Assembly: GCA_000708835.1 (NCBI GenBank)
Contig: DF237395.1
Span: forward strand, 1-64,000
DNA length: 64,000 nucleotides
Origin: Klebsormidium nitens
Taxonomy: Eukaryota > Streptophyta > Klebsormidiophyceae > Klebsormidiales > Klebsormidiaceae
Reading direction: 5' to 3'
Each line of letters opens with the position of its first letter. Position 1 is the stretch's first letter. The translations under genes and the position numbers were made by a program. The notes under the pieces are model-generated. The model was not told where the DNA came from, did not search any database, and saw only the letters and a program-made list of their open reading frames with translations. Below are positions 11,901 to 26,700 of this stretch, piece after piece.

Positions 11901-14900
11901 CAACTTGGCAAAAGAGTCTTCAAAGTTGCTCACCTGCCAGAAGACAAAGTTGCTTTTCAGCGTGTCCTTCACGGTGTCCTGGGCCCACGTGTCACGATTT
12001 AACTGCACAACCACAAGGAACATGGTCAGTACAAGGAGGTGTTGACGGCACAAGGATGCGACAATAGTGACGGCCTCCTTCTTGGGAGAGCCGAGCTTTC
12101 ATGAGCTTATGACCACCTGTGAGGGAAATCAGTGACATCAACCAGCCATCTGGACTTCAAACCTATGTCCCAAATCATTCCCACAGCGCATTTGACCAGT
12201 GCTGTGCAGAATCGTAGACATCGTCTCCATGAGCCTTCCAGACCTCTCATTCTTTATCGTTCAGGCTAATGATCGATTGATAAAGAGCAACTTTGAACCT
12301 CCTGGGTGCTCAGACCTAATGAGCTCCATCGTGTCCAAAATGATGGCGCGTAGTCATTCAACCCCTCATACGCTTCACATCTCAGCAGGAAACGTGAGAA
12401 ACCCATCACAAGACGCACATGGTCGAACGGCAAAAGTGAGTCCACGATTGATAATGCCATCCATCAGTTTCGCAGGTTGGAACATTTATATCATGCCAGC
12501 TTTTGCATCTCGTGGCAGCACCTCATGCAAGCAAACGCAAGCAAACGCTGTTCAGAGGACGAGTCACTGCCCAAAATCTAGATTAGACCGGATTTTTTCG
12601 GTTCACCCAATCCGTTGTCGGTAAAATTAGTTCCTCGTGCCACGTCGAGTCGCTCGTGCTGATGCTTTGAAGCTGTGGGATAAGCGACTAGAAAACTAAC
12701 GAGCTAACCAGCTAAATAACTAACGACATAACGTACTCACCAACTAATCAAGTGGTTCATTGGAGGCGCTCCCTACTCAGTGCAGTGTGATGCCAAACAC
12801 CAGTTTGAACGGCCGCAGGGACTGACGCGACTTCCGTAGGTTCAAGCGGAATCATAACTTACAGCAACTAGGAAGGACTTCTTACCATGTAGCTCGGAAA
12901 CTCCGTTCGGGACTGCACGTTCACCAGCAACCACCGCCCTTGTTCAACCGCCTGCGCCTTTGCCTGGTGAAGATGAGAACACACACTTGTAAGATTGGAA
13001 CCTGGGTCTTCAAACAGACCCTTCTGACGATCCCGGCGAATGGGCTGCTGGCACTGTGGCGTATGGCTTGTAGCAATGGATGCCTGGACCTGCGCAGAGA
13101 AACTGCTTGATGCTCCGAGGACAAATTGGAGGGTTCCATTTAGTAAGCAGCCCGTAACAACTTTCCGGACTAGACACACTCAAGAAGGGAGACGATCAAT
13201 GCCTTGGCTCTCTGGAAAACGTCCAAACCAAAAGAGATCAGCCAAAGGCACCATCGATGCATCAGCACTCCCGCACGACAGGCCGTTGAACATGAAACGA
13301 GGAGTCCCCGCTTTGCTGGCTCCTGATTGTCAAGGAAACGCCCCATAACCCGGAAAGTTACCCTCAAACACAGTGTGCCTCGACCTACTCGAGCCCACCC
13401 AACAATCGACTTAGCCCCTGAATGTAAACCAAGGGCTTTCGCATAAACCTTGTGTTCACCTGTGATATTCAAAACAAGGTTTCGTGAATGCTTACCTGCT
13501 CAAATGAGCCCTTGAACATGACCTCAAGTGGTGGCTCGTACAGCTTGGCCAGGCCGGTGGGGCCGGCCCCCTCCCCTAGTTGCATCTGCCCCTCCTCCCG
13601 GAAGTTGCGGAACGCGTCCACCCGAGCCGGGGGGGGCGCGCGATCGGCGTGCTGCGCCATACCCTGTCCATACATGGGCCTGCAATGTGAAGCGTGCATT
13701 GATTCATCAGTTGCCCTCCGGTTGAAATTCCCAGAAGGGAAAGCCCTGCGGTCAAAACCCATTCTGCACAATTTGACCGCAGCACTGTTCCCTGACCGTA
13801 CAAGGGCCTGGGAGGGCATGGGAGAAGAACTTGTCCTTCGCTTTCGTTGGAGGACAAGGCTGGTAAGTGCATGCAGAACAGAAAAAGGGCTTTCTCACCA
13901 TCGACCAACTTCGAACGACTTCTACGCCATGAAAAGCGAACATGATTGTGATACATAAACTGTGCCCTAATGTCAAACCAGGCTTGGTTGAGTGCTTGAA
14001 CAGAGTCGGATCAAAGTCGAGATGGCCGGATGGCAGAACATTGGGCTCGGCATAAACATCTTCACTTCAAGGCTCCTGCTTCATCACATCGTGTGCCACC
14101 TTGGAAAGTCCAGGCACTCTCATCACGTGGTCAAACGATTTCATTGCAGGAACTAAAGTAATGCTTTAGCTCTCTCCGACGGCGAAGCCTCACCTTGCGT
14201 ATGCATCGTCGTACAAAGCCTCCCTCCTCGTCGGCAGCGGCGCCCGCACCCCGTCCTCGTCGTACTGCTCCGTGGGTCTGAAACAAAAATAGCTTTGAAT
14301 AGTGGACGGCATTTTTAATACCTTGCATCCGATGAGCGGTTGCAGCCTTTATACAAGCAATTAGAGTGACACCACACATGTGCGACAGGCTGACCATCTT
14401 CAGTAAGATTGAAGAACATACTGAGACTGTGACTGTGCAGAGGGCGAACCAAGAAACAAGAAGATGCACTAGAATCTGTCCGCGCAGCGGGCCCCTTAAA
14501 ATAGCAGTTCCAACAGGAGGTCTGGTCAACATTTGACCCTGGCCCCACAGCTAATGCTTTGCTATTTTCAGATTAACCACTTTCTTGCTGAATTTTGCAC
14601 AAACTTTCTGAGCCAGAACCTTCCTGAGCCTTGCACGAAAGAACTTGCTGTCCAACTCGCAAACTTTGCAGACTTCAAAAATGAGCCCTCTAGGAACCGC
14701 CAGAAACCTTTATAAATATGCTTCAGGGTAAGCTACTTAAAGTTGTTTTTAATGGCAGTGGCATCAGAACAGGCACAAGAAAGCAATCCAAAACGACCAA
14801 TTTGTGTTAGAGGCCTCACCTACCATGCACTACGAACACTGCAGCAAAAACTCTGTAGGCTGAAACAAGACTGTAAAACCACCAAACTTGAAAAAGCGGC

Positions 14901-15742
14901 CACGAGAGAATGACGTCGAAGATAGGGGGTAGTCACCTCTCCGAGGGGCCTGGTGCAGCCTGCACCGGTGCCACAGGGTTGCTTGGACGCTCACTTGCAC
15001 TTGAGATGCCCCCAGCAAAGAACAGCTGGACAGCATCGTCCAGTTGCCAATTGGTCGCCTGCAACAGCAGAAAAGGTCTTCCTATGAAACCTGGCCAGAG
15101 CAATCAAGTTCTTGTGCTCTCCCGCCCACTCCCAAAAAAGATTGCCACATGCAGAGTGTGTGTGAAAGACACACTCAAGCTTCTGTTTTAGGTTTATGTT
15201 GAGTTTCAGACAGAAGCACAGCTTCATAAATTTCCCCTTCTCATGAACATTTTGATAAAGTGGTGGTAAACTTAAGCTATCAAAACTGAGTCTGTAAATG
15301 CAGGATCTATGCCATTGTTGAGCAGCATTCTCTTGAAGCGAGACAGGGATGCCCTAGCTCCATTCAACATGCGCGCTTACAAATGTTAGAAATGCAGCCT
15401 TCTGGATTGACGGGTCAAAAGTATTCAGCAAAGACGAAGCGAAGTTCAAGGATTTCAAAGTGCACCTTCCAAAAAGAATCTAGCTCAATGAATGAGCTCT
15501 TGAACCACCTGCCCTCAACCTTTTGGTGATGGAAACAGAAGATCAGATAGCAATGCAACGCCCAATTTTGAAAGTAGGTGTGCTCCCCTCTGAAGCTTAC
15601 TGATAAGCCGCAAAGACACAAACCAGCTTAGTGAGATGTTGTCTCTTCCGCTCACCTCTAGTATCTGCAATGCATCTTCTTCGTTGGCACTTGTCACATC
15701 GAAGAAAGTCTGCAGTGTCTGGGCTTTTTCAGCGTCGCCCAT
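5916..15742 (-). CDS. UBX domain protein, UBXN7/PUX7-like (UBA-UAS-UBX)
   Basis: Spliced model, minus strand, exons 5' to 3': 15742-15656, 15058-14937, 14277-14194, 13679-13496, 12963-12886, 12002-11934, 8403-8260, 7908-7674, 7023-6875, 6077-5916. All junctions are GT-AG with consistent phase and give 437 aa. Residues 1-45 form a UBA-like helical bundle (NWQLDDAVQLFF). Residues about 128-262 match the thioredoxin-like UAS domain of UBXN7 (LYEPPLEVMFKGSFEQ, WLLVNVQ, NRDTW, FVFWQVYDD, LDPLTGQ, DLVPFMD). A UIM-like acidic segment (EEEMLQRALAASLED) follows. The C-terminus is a UBX domain split over two exons (RVAFRLPDGQRQQRRF, then VLGAFVAGHV to SMLAVTWDS). By family knowledge such proteins recruit Cdc48/p97 to ubiquitylated substrates. 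The ATG at 15742 was chosen because the UBA starts directly after it, although the frame is open upstream. Two introns carry tandem copies of exon edges. Intron 6 is 3.5 kb. Confidence 0.85.
6918..7370 (-). repeat. 177-bp tandem repeat copying the acceptor edge of the UBX exon
   Basis: Three units begin with a CGTCCGGCAATC-type block at about 6919, 7096 and 7272. Unit 1 contains the real 5' edge of UBX exon 9 and its acceptor (AG at 7025-7024). Unit 2 is visibly close to unit 1 and retains both the CCGCAG acceptor and WPPLPDEPS, but reads into a stop codon where the exon has RLPDG. Unit 3 is more decayed, still encodes WPPLPDDPS, and has lost the acceptor region. The copies lie upstream of the real exon in the transcript, inside intron 8. 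Confidence 0.85.
7598..7655. repeat. 28-bp two-copy tandem repeat
   Basis: Two consecutive units share the form CTCAG-AAGCAGCC-CTCGACAAGTC. They lie in intron 8 of the UBX gene, about 20 bp beyond the donor of exon 8. This is a recent-looking micro-duplication with no coding signal. Confidence 0.6.
8346..8960 (-). repeat. Five-unit tandem array of the UAS exon acceptor
   Basis: The 5' edge of exon 7 (acceptor AG at 8405-8404, encoding VYDDTEEGSKVLTYYQLFQ) is repeated upstream in intron 6, with acceptor positions near 8555, 8682, 8831 and 8954. Copy 2 reads VYDHSEEGSKFLTHSYAFQ after an intact CTCAG. Copy 4 reads VHDNMEEGSQVLSYYQLFQ after CTTAG. Copy 3 has a stop at its second codon, and copy 5 carries an indel. 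Spacings are about 150, 127, 149 and 123 bp. The real exon is the one that continues in frame through LDPLTGQ to a usable donor. Confidence 0.85.
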
Positions 15743-18776
<3,034 letters not shown>

Positions 18777-18842
18777 GTCAGCGGTCAGATTGCGGTTGAG
18801 CTTTCCCTGCGACGCGGTCTGGAAACTGAGCTACATTCTTGA

Positions 18843-20795
18843 TGCATTCTGGCGTGTGCAAGTGCCCCTCTGCCTCTGAGCACATGAGTGTTGACTACTG
18901 TTTATAGCTTGCTGTGGTACCTATCCTTAAGCATTTGCAGTGCGTCATTCTTCCAAGTCTGCAGATTCTGAGTTTGCAGCTCGCACTCTCCCCACTTTTC
19001 AGATCCTGAGTTGCTGTTCGTCAATCTTGCAGCCTTGATCAATAACGTTTGAGAGAGAGGGCGGAGGGGGTAAGGATGGGCAGCCTTCTTGCAGCAGCGG
19101 GACCGGGTTATGCTCCTAGGACTCGTCCAGGCTAGGGGGCTGTCTTTGTGGTTGATGCAGATATTCTTTTGCTAGCATACAAGTCCCTTCTTTGATAGGG
19201 TTTGAATTGTGCGATGACGAGGCTTGTACTATCGGACTTCAGGATGGAAGGTTGAACCATGTAGCATGATGTTGACCTTATGCATTGCCCTGTGTTCTTC
19301 TGCTCCTGCATCTGGTGTTCTTTTGCAATCCCCAGGATATCTTCTTTGACTCTTGAAGCAATTGCAAATTTCCTGGCTTTTTCTGGGTCCTGAGAGTTGT
19401 CATGGGCAGAGTGTCAACAGGCCGCTATATATTCATTTTGCCAAAGCAAAGGTACCTAGTGTGTATCTCATGTACGTTGGAAGTTTGATGTGTGTACTTT
19501 TTGCTTGGACTTGGTGATGGTGCTCAGATTTATGCCAGCGCTTCTGAGAAAAATTGTGGAACACTTGTGATTCCATGTACAGTGCCATTCTCATGCATGA
19601 GCATACTGCATTGGTGCGGCCTTGGTAGTCAGTGAATAGCGTTGTTAGCGTGTTGGGTCCCATATGTTTTGCGCCAAAAGTGACAGCTGCGTGCATGCCA
19701 AATTAATATGTATGTATTCCTTGCAACCGTCTATTCAAACGCGTTGGCGGCATTCAGGTAGCCCGGTGCCCGTCATTGCCAGCATATTCATTTGCAAGCA
19801 ATAATCTATACTGAGTTGTGGCCCGCCAATCATGTGGTCATCGGTTAATGCCATGGCCTGAAAGTACCAAGTTCCAACTAATATGCCGATTTGGATCTGC
19901 AGCTATCTTGCGCGCCCCACCGCCGCATGTCAGGACTTACTAGCAGCTAGGGCATGCATGGCCACAACTTTCACATATCACATGATTCTGGCGCGATTGG
20001 CTTTGTTTTGGAAGAGGCTGAACATGAGATTAGAATGCAGAATGATAGATATGATCAAATCGCTGTAGGTACATGTGTGCTAAATCAAAAATCAGCCAGC
20101 ATTCAATACAGATTTGCAGTGATCGCCGCCAGGCTTCAACTCATGGGCATGCAGCGGCCTTGAATCGCTTCAAAATTGCCAGGCAGGCAGGCTTGTCTTA
20201 CATGGACAGCTAGCCTGACGCCCGCAATGTTAGTGCCAGTGGGGGCGGCTGCACCGCAACATTTCAGTACAGTCTATATGGTAAAGCTCAGTCAGAGGCA
20301 AGCCAATTGCGCACAACCGTCGTTGTGAATGATGAAATTGATCAATGAGTTCAAATCGAGCAATTTGCGAAGGACAAAAGTATACTACCGGCCCGTCCGC
20401 TTAGATGTGCGACTCGTTTGAATCCAAGTCTCACCTGCCAAAAGATTATCATGGGTAGCCTGCACTCAACTCTGTTTGTGCAATCAGCAATCAAGCTTGG
20501 CCTGAGAGGTTTTGGGTCGAAAGCGAACTCATAGACTGAGATCAGTCAAAGCGGTGCTCGTAAGTTCGACATTCCACATACTGTCCGAGCAGACCAATGG
20601 AAGTATAAATCGCTGTGATTGGCTGCCTGATTGAATATTATACAGTGCTCCACTTTGAGAAGCATTAAGCGTTCACGAGTTGGTCTATTCCCCTCGACAG
20701 TGGCTCAAGAGCCTCAACGCGATGTCGACACAATGATTTTAATACTAGCGCGATCACATGGAACACATGCTCTAGGAAAATCGAAATGGTAGACA
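18843..20795. other. ARF-DECR convergent intergenic region
   Basis: This region contains the ARF 3' UTR, possibly its last tiny exon, and the DECR 3' UTR. The first several hundred bases are T-rich and contain many TTGCAG-type acceptors, consistent with transcribed 3' sequence. No protein family or RNA gene was recognised. Confidence 0.5.
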
Positions 20796-23700
20796 TCACA
20801 ACTTGCTCTTCGCGAGATTCCCGGGAACTCTGCTCTTTGCCTCTACCGACCGAGACAAACCCTTGACGTCATCCCGGGAAAAGAATTGCGGCTTCCAAAG
20901 CCAATGCGCGCCATCCACTACCACCGTCTCCCCACTTATCCACCTGCAAGCAGTTGGGGGCAAAGGGCTTCAATCAGCAAACCAAAAGCTCTGACATCCT
21001 CTTTCACAACAGCAAGTAAAGGCGTTTTCTTGCGATCCAAGAAAGCAGACTATTTTGAAACGCACGCGTTTTGAAGGCCTTCGAGAATCGAAGAAATACC
21101 AAAACGAACCAATTTGCAGACTCCTCATCACTTTTTGCCGCCTCTTTCGTCCACTCGAAAACTGTATTGTAGCAGCCGCATGGCATCAACCATTTAAGCC
21201 CGGACAAAAGGGGCCTGTTCGCGTGCTTTTTGTCTCTTTGCTCTTCGACAAAGAGACAAAAGATGAGCCAGAGTCCGCTGTCGTCACCTGGTCCTCTTCT
21301 CTCGAGCAGGAGCTGCGGTGCTCCGCAGTTTTTTCAACGGCGCCTTTTCAGCAGAAAGCACCGGTCGAACGTGCAATACTGTATCAATTGTAGCGCAATC
21401 TGAAGTAGTCTACGAGAAGCATGCTAGCAAAAAAGGAGCACCAAATGGGCATCCCACAAAGACAAAAAAGTAAGTGGACGAGAGACAAGAAAGAAGACAA
21501 AGGGCGACCAAAGCAAAGTTGGGCTAGCAGGCCGACAGTGCGGGAGCCACTAAACACGAATCTGGTGATTATGTTTGCAGACCATTTTGTGTTAGGGCGA
21601 CCAAAAGCTGAGGAAAAGTTCGACGGATACACATTCCAGAATTACCGATATACCAAAGTGGAGAAGCCCATGCGCTCTCGGTTCGTTGACGTTGTAAAAC
21701 GCGTCATCTCAGATCGTAAGCTTCGATTGGTGGGGATCAAAGTCGGACGTGCAGAGTTTGCGTTCACTTTCGTGCTTCGGGATGCGTGGCCTTGAAATGC
21801 ATTATTTCAACCATTCTTGGCGAATCGCGAAATCTAGAGTTATTTGAGACACGTTCGTCAAGCGCACCTGCCCGCTCCAGACGCCAAATAAACCGCAGCC
21901 ATCGCAATGTCCCACGTCTCCCCCACTTTCCGCAGAGGGACGAGTTCCGACACGTCGGGGAGTTCGGTACCCGGGTTCAGCTTGAACAGCCCCGTCGTGT
22001 CTGCGATGGGCCCTGCAAAGAGCGGAGTAGATTGGGTTCAAGGCAGGAATATGGTTCTTTTCAGCATAGTATAGATCCGAAAGTAACACGGAGGGAGAGG
22101 CTTTGAAATACGGCTATGGCAGAATAAGCACCCCAATCAGGCATAACCCGAATCCAGCGCAGCGGAATGTGCTTAGAAGCAGGGAATGGCAATCAACATC
22201 TCGATATCAACCCCAAAGAAACGCGGAGGGAGGGGCTTCGAATCCAGCTAATTGAGATCGATACACCTCCGTCAATTCGAAACTAGCACGGAAGCAAGTC
22301 AGGATTAGAGGTATGGTAAATAGACAACGCATCCGACCTTAAAGTAGCGAGGTAGAGGCTTTGAATACTGCCATGAAACTTTGCACCTCAGTCAAGCGGA
22401 GAGCAGCAAGCGGAGAGTAGCACAAGGGAGGGGCTTCGACCAAAATATGGTACTCGATACAGCCTACTTAATCCGAAAATAGCACGAGGGGCGGGGTCTG
22501 TACTACAGCAGGTTATGTTGGATAGTGCAACTTGATCAAATCGAGAGTAGCAACTAAAAGGCCACACATTCGACCAGATAACCCAGGACGTAGCATGCTT
22601 TAGGGTTTTAGGGTTTTAGGTTTTAAACCCTATAACCCTAAAGCCCTAAAACCTTCTGACGATCAAAGGAAGCCGAGAAAGCAAGCCGAACGATCGCTGG
22701 TCGGAGTTCGATTTCTGATCCACGAAGATCCTGATCCCTGAAACGCAGAAGACTTTGACAGAAGCAGTGCATTACCTGGCGCGATCCCGTTGACTCGTAT
22801 CCGGTACGGGTGTCCCCATTCAAGGGCCAAGCTCCGGGTTAAGCTGTCAATCGCTGCCTGCCCGGAACATAGAAAACAACAACGGTTAATAAAGCCGTAA
22901 CCCATCTATTCCGAGCATGTTTAGCGCATTTGGGTCTTAACCCGTGTGCAATAAACCGGTCTGAAAAAGCCTTCGCGTCGAGCAGCCCGCCGAGCTAGTT
23001 GCTGCTGATCAAACGGTGATCTTTAAAGCGGATCCTTTGATCGTTGGAGCACAGATTTGTAGTCGTCGATCGATATTGTGTGCGTTTTAGTCGATTGCCG
23101 GGTCTCTGAGGAGCGAGTTGCGCAGAACGCCGCTAGCAACGAGCATATTTGGAGCTTCGCCCTCGCAGAGACTTAGCTCAAGGTAAGCGTAATATTAGAG
23201 GAAGGCTGCGCAGACGATGTGACCGGAAAAGAAATTACAATGGGATTCTTCCCAGCAATAAGGAGAACGGTGGCTTTGAGAAGGCATGCAGTTTTCAGCC
23301 TGTGTTGGGCGCAGGAGAGAAAAAGCATCGACGGAGCTGATCAACAGAACTGAAGCAAGAGCTGAAAAAGCGATCGCGCAACGGCATTGAAAGAGGCGTG
23401 CGAAGCGAGAGACCAAAATGCTTTGAAAAGGGGAAACATCGTTTAAATTTTGCTCCAAGACTTTGCTACTAAAACCCGCATCTTGGCGGCGGAGGCGTGC
23501 GCTTAGAACCAGGTTGCGCCGTACTGTAGCGTGACTAGGCATGCGAAGCGAGAAAGTGAACCCTAAAACCCTAAAAGTGCTTTTTTGAAAAGGGGAATCA
23601 TTAGTTTCGTAGATTGCTCGATGAAGTTGCTAATGAAACCCGCACCTTGGCCGCAGAGGCATGCACTTGGTACCAGGTCGCGCCGTGCTGTAGCGTCACC

Positions 23701-26700
23701 TTATGAAGGAGGCGTGCGAAGCGAGAGACTACAATGCTTTCAACAGAGAATCATTGGTTTCATAGATCAATCGATAATGCCGAAAATGAAATCCCCACCT
23801 TGGCAGCGGAAGCGTGCGCTTGGTACCAGCTCGCGCCGTACTGCAACGTTGCGCTTATACTGATGATGAGGCCCCCTTCGCCCTCGCACTCCTCTTCGTC
23901 CTTGGCCGCTGCACAACAGCATCCAAGATCTAAGCTGTCGTTTTGCTGACGTCACCTCGAAGACTAGAACACCGGATGCGGAGTCTTTTGTTGGCGCTGA
24001 TGATGAGGCCCTCTTCCCCTTCGCCCTGCTCTTCGTCCTTGGCCGCTGCACGAAACCCTCAAAAATCTATGCTGTCGTTTTGCTGACGTCATCTCAAGGA
24101 TTAGAACACCGAAAGCTGGGTCTTGAGGAAGCCGGGTTTTGTTGATGCTGGTTGTAAGTCCGCCGTCGCCCTCGCCCTCCTCTTCGTCCTTGGCCGCTGC
24201 ACAAAAGATCTAATAAGACTTATGCTATCGTTATTGCTGACATCATCTCAGAGAACAGAATAAGAAGTGCTGGGTCTTTAGGAGCGAGACTTTGTTGGCG
24301 CTGATGATACGTCCGCCTTCGCCCTCGCCCTTCTCTTCGTGGTTGGCCGCTGTACAAAAAAACCTCAGATTCTCTGCTGTCGATTTCCTGACGTCACCTC
24401 TAGAATAAGAACACCGGACGCTGGGTCTAAGGAAGCGGTACTTTGTCGGTGCTGATAATTGAGTCCGCCTTCGCCTTGCCCCTCTCTTCATCTAGAGGAC
24501 CAAGACCGAAACTGTGCTGATGATCAAGCCGCCTTCGCCCCTCCCCTCCTCTTCGTCCTTCGCCGCAACACTAGAGCTTCCAGGATATGTGCTGACGCGT
24601 CATGGCCACCTGTCTCTTTGCTGACGTCATCTTCGAAAGGAACGGACATCAGACGATGGCATCACGAAAACCGAACTTTGGCCTTGCTGACGTCAAGCTC
24701 CTATCGTTGGCTGACTCGTAAGGACCGAGACTGTATTGGAGTTGATGATAGGCCGATAGATTTGGTGATCTTTGTTCGATATTATGGGGGTTCCCACTTC
24801 TCGGCATCCGTATGTTAGGTTCCGCTGGAGATCGTGCAAAGCTCCTTCATGCACTTGTTTTCAAATGCAGTATATGGCCCGCCACGTCAGCACGTCATCC
24901 GAGATTTCGACCAATGAGGAATCTGCCACCGCTTCTCCATTCCTCTATAAGGGCAACTGCCGATGGCAAGACTTTACAGAAAGTCTGTCAGAACGACCAC
25001 GCAGACAATCACAATGGAAACGGGAACAAATGCGTGCATTAAGCGAAAACGTTGAGGAAGGCAGTGCCTCACTCAAACCCCCCCGTCGTAACGCCTTGAA
25101 TGCGGCATGGCACATGGTAAAGGTTCCCAGTGTGTCGATCTCGAGAACCGTCCGGAAGCCCTTTGGACTGAGGGACTCAACTGCACAAGGATTGTCACGA
25201 GTCTTGCTCTGTTGGTGCGAACCCTGGCTTTTCGCAAATGTAAGACTTTTTGTTGATAAGGCCTTGGGCGCAAACAAAATTGGCTAGGATGTTGGTTGCA
25301 AGGATTGTTTCATTGTTGGCTTGTCGAGTCGTCAGGTGTCAAGTCGGGAGATGAGATGCTTCGTTCGGTCGCTACAATTAGGAAAGTCTGACTACCCGCA
25401 CGATCCTTCAAACTGCGGGTTTTGCCAAGATAGGATCAGGCTCGGCCCTCCAACGAAGTTGGTCCGACGGTTTAATGGCCTCACAGGGATGCAATGTTAG
25501 GGTCAAATGGAATCCTCGGTGTGAGGCGTTGTGAGACCTTTCGCTCCTCCTGAAAATGAATGGAGTGGTCCAGAAAGTGCAGGCGCGTCGGGCCGGATAT
25601 CCGAGGAAGGAACTTCTAAACAGAGTCTCGGAACCTCTCTCTGTGAAAAGCCAACTCTCTGGAAGGAAAGTATCCCCTCTCTGATTTCCATGAGGTTAAA
25701 GTACTGTTTGAGACGCACGTGAACAGCTTCGCAACTCGTTAAGGCCTAAAAACGAAGACAACGTAATCCGATATATACAGGATTCAAGTCTTTTAATGAA
25801 AGTGCTTTGAACCTCAACAGATCTTGAAGGGTTTAAATTGCTTCTAGGAGTCTCGTCGATTCCGCCGCCTGACCCATCTTACATTCGTGCTCGCTTGAGA
25901 ACCTGAGCCGTCGGATATTTGCGACATAGATCGAAGGACGGCTCGATCTCTTCAATCAGCATGGATTGAAGATGAAGGTGAAGAAAAGTGCTACCTACTC
26001 AACTTGGAATACGTTTCTTTCAGCGGCGCCATTGACTGGCCAACTTGAGGTTTAAGAGATCTCCGAAGTATCGGTACCCCACGGCGTTGGCAATCAGCAA
26101 GCAGCCTGAAAACCATTCGGAGCTCTGCGGGTGGAAGATATTTGGCCTTCTTCAATACGTACCTGGAAACAGGAAGTTTCCGGCCGCGCTGTTGACCAGT
26201 ATGTCCAGTCTGCCCTTCCCGCCAAACTCTACTGCAGCATCGACCGCCCGCTGCGCATCAGCAGGGAGTCGCACGTCCCCAGGAACAGCCATGGCCTGAC
26301 AAGAATTTGTTTTGGGGTTTTGGTCATGGTTTCGTGAATGTTTAGCTGAGGGTTTATTTATCAAGTCAAGTGTCAGACGTCCCCAGGAATAGAAGTGGCC
26401 TGTCGAAGCTTTGGTCTGAGTTTCTGGGGTGATTCGTTCAAAGGTTTCGTAAAAGTTGAGCTGAAGGTTTATTGACAACCCAGTTAACTATCAGACGTCC
26501 TCAAGAACAGCCTTTGCCTCACAAGGATTTGTTCGGAGTTTTGGTCAAGGGTTCCGTTGGCTCAGTTGACAGTTGAGTTGACGGCCCCCTGGCTGACATC
26601 TAGCAGAGTGCAAGCGGCGAACGACCATCACCCAATGACATCTACTTCTAATTTGCTTACTAATGATCGAGATCTTGTGCCAGAAGATAATAGTTTCCTT

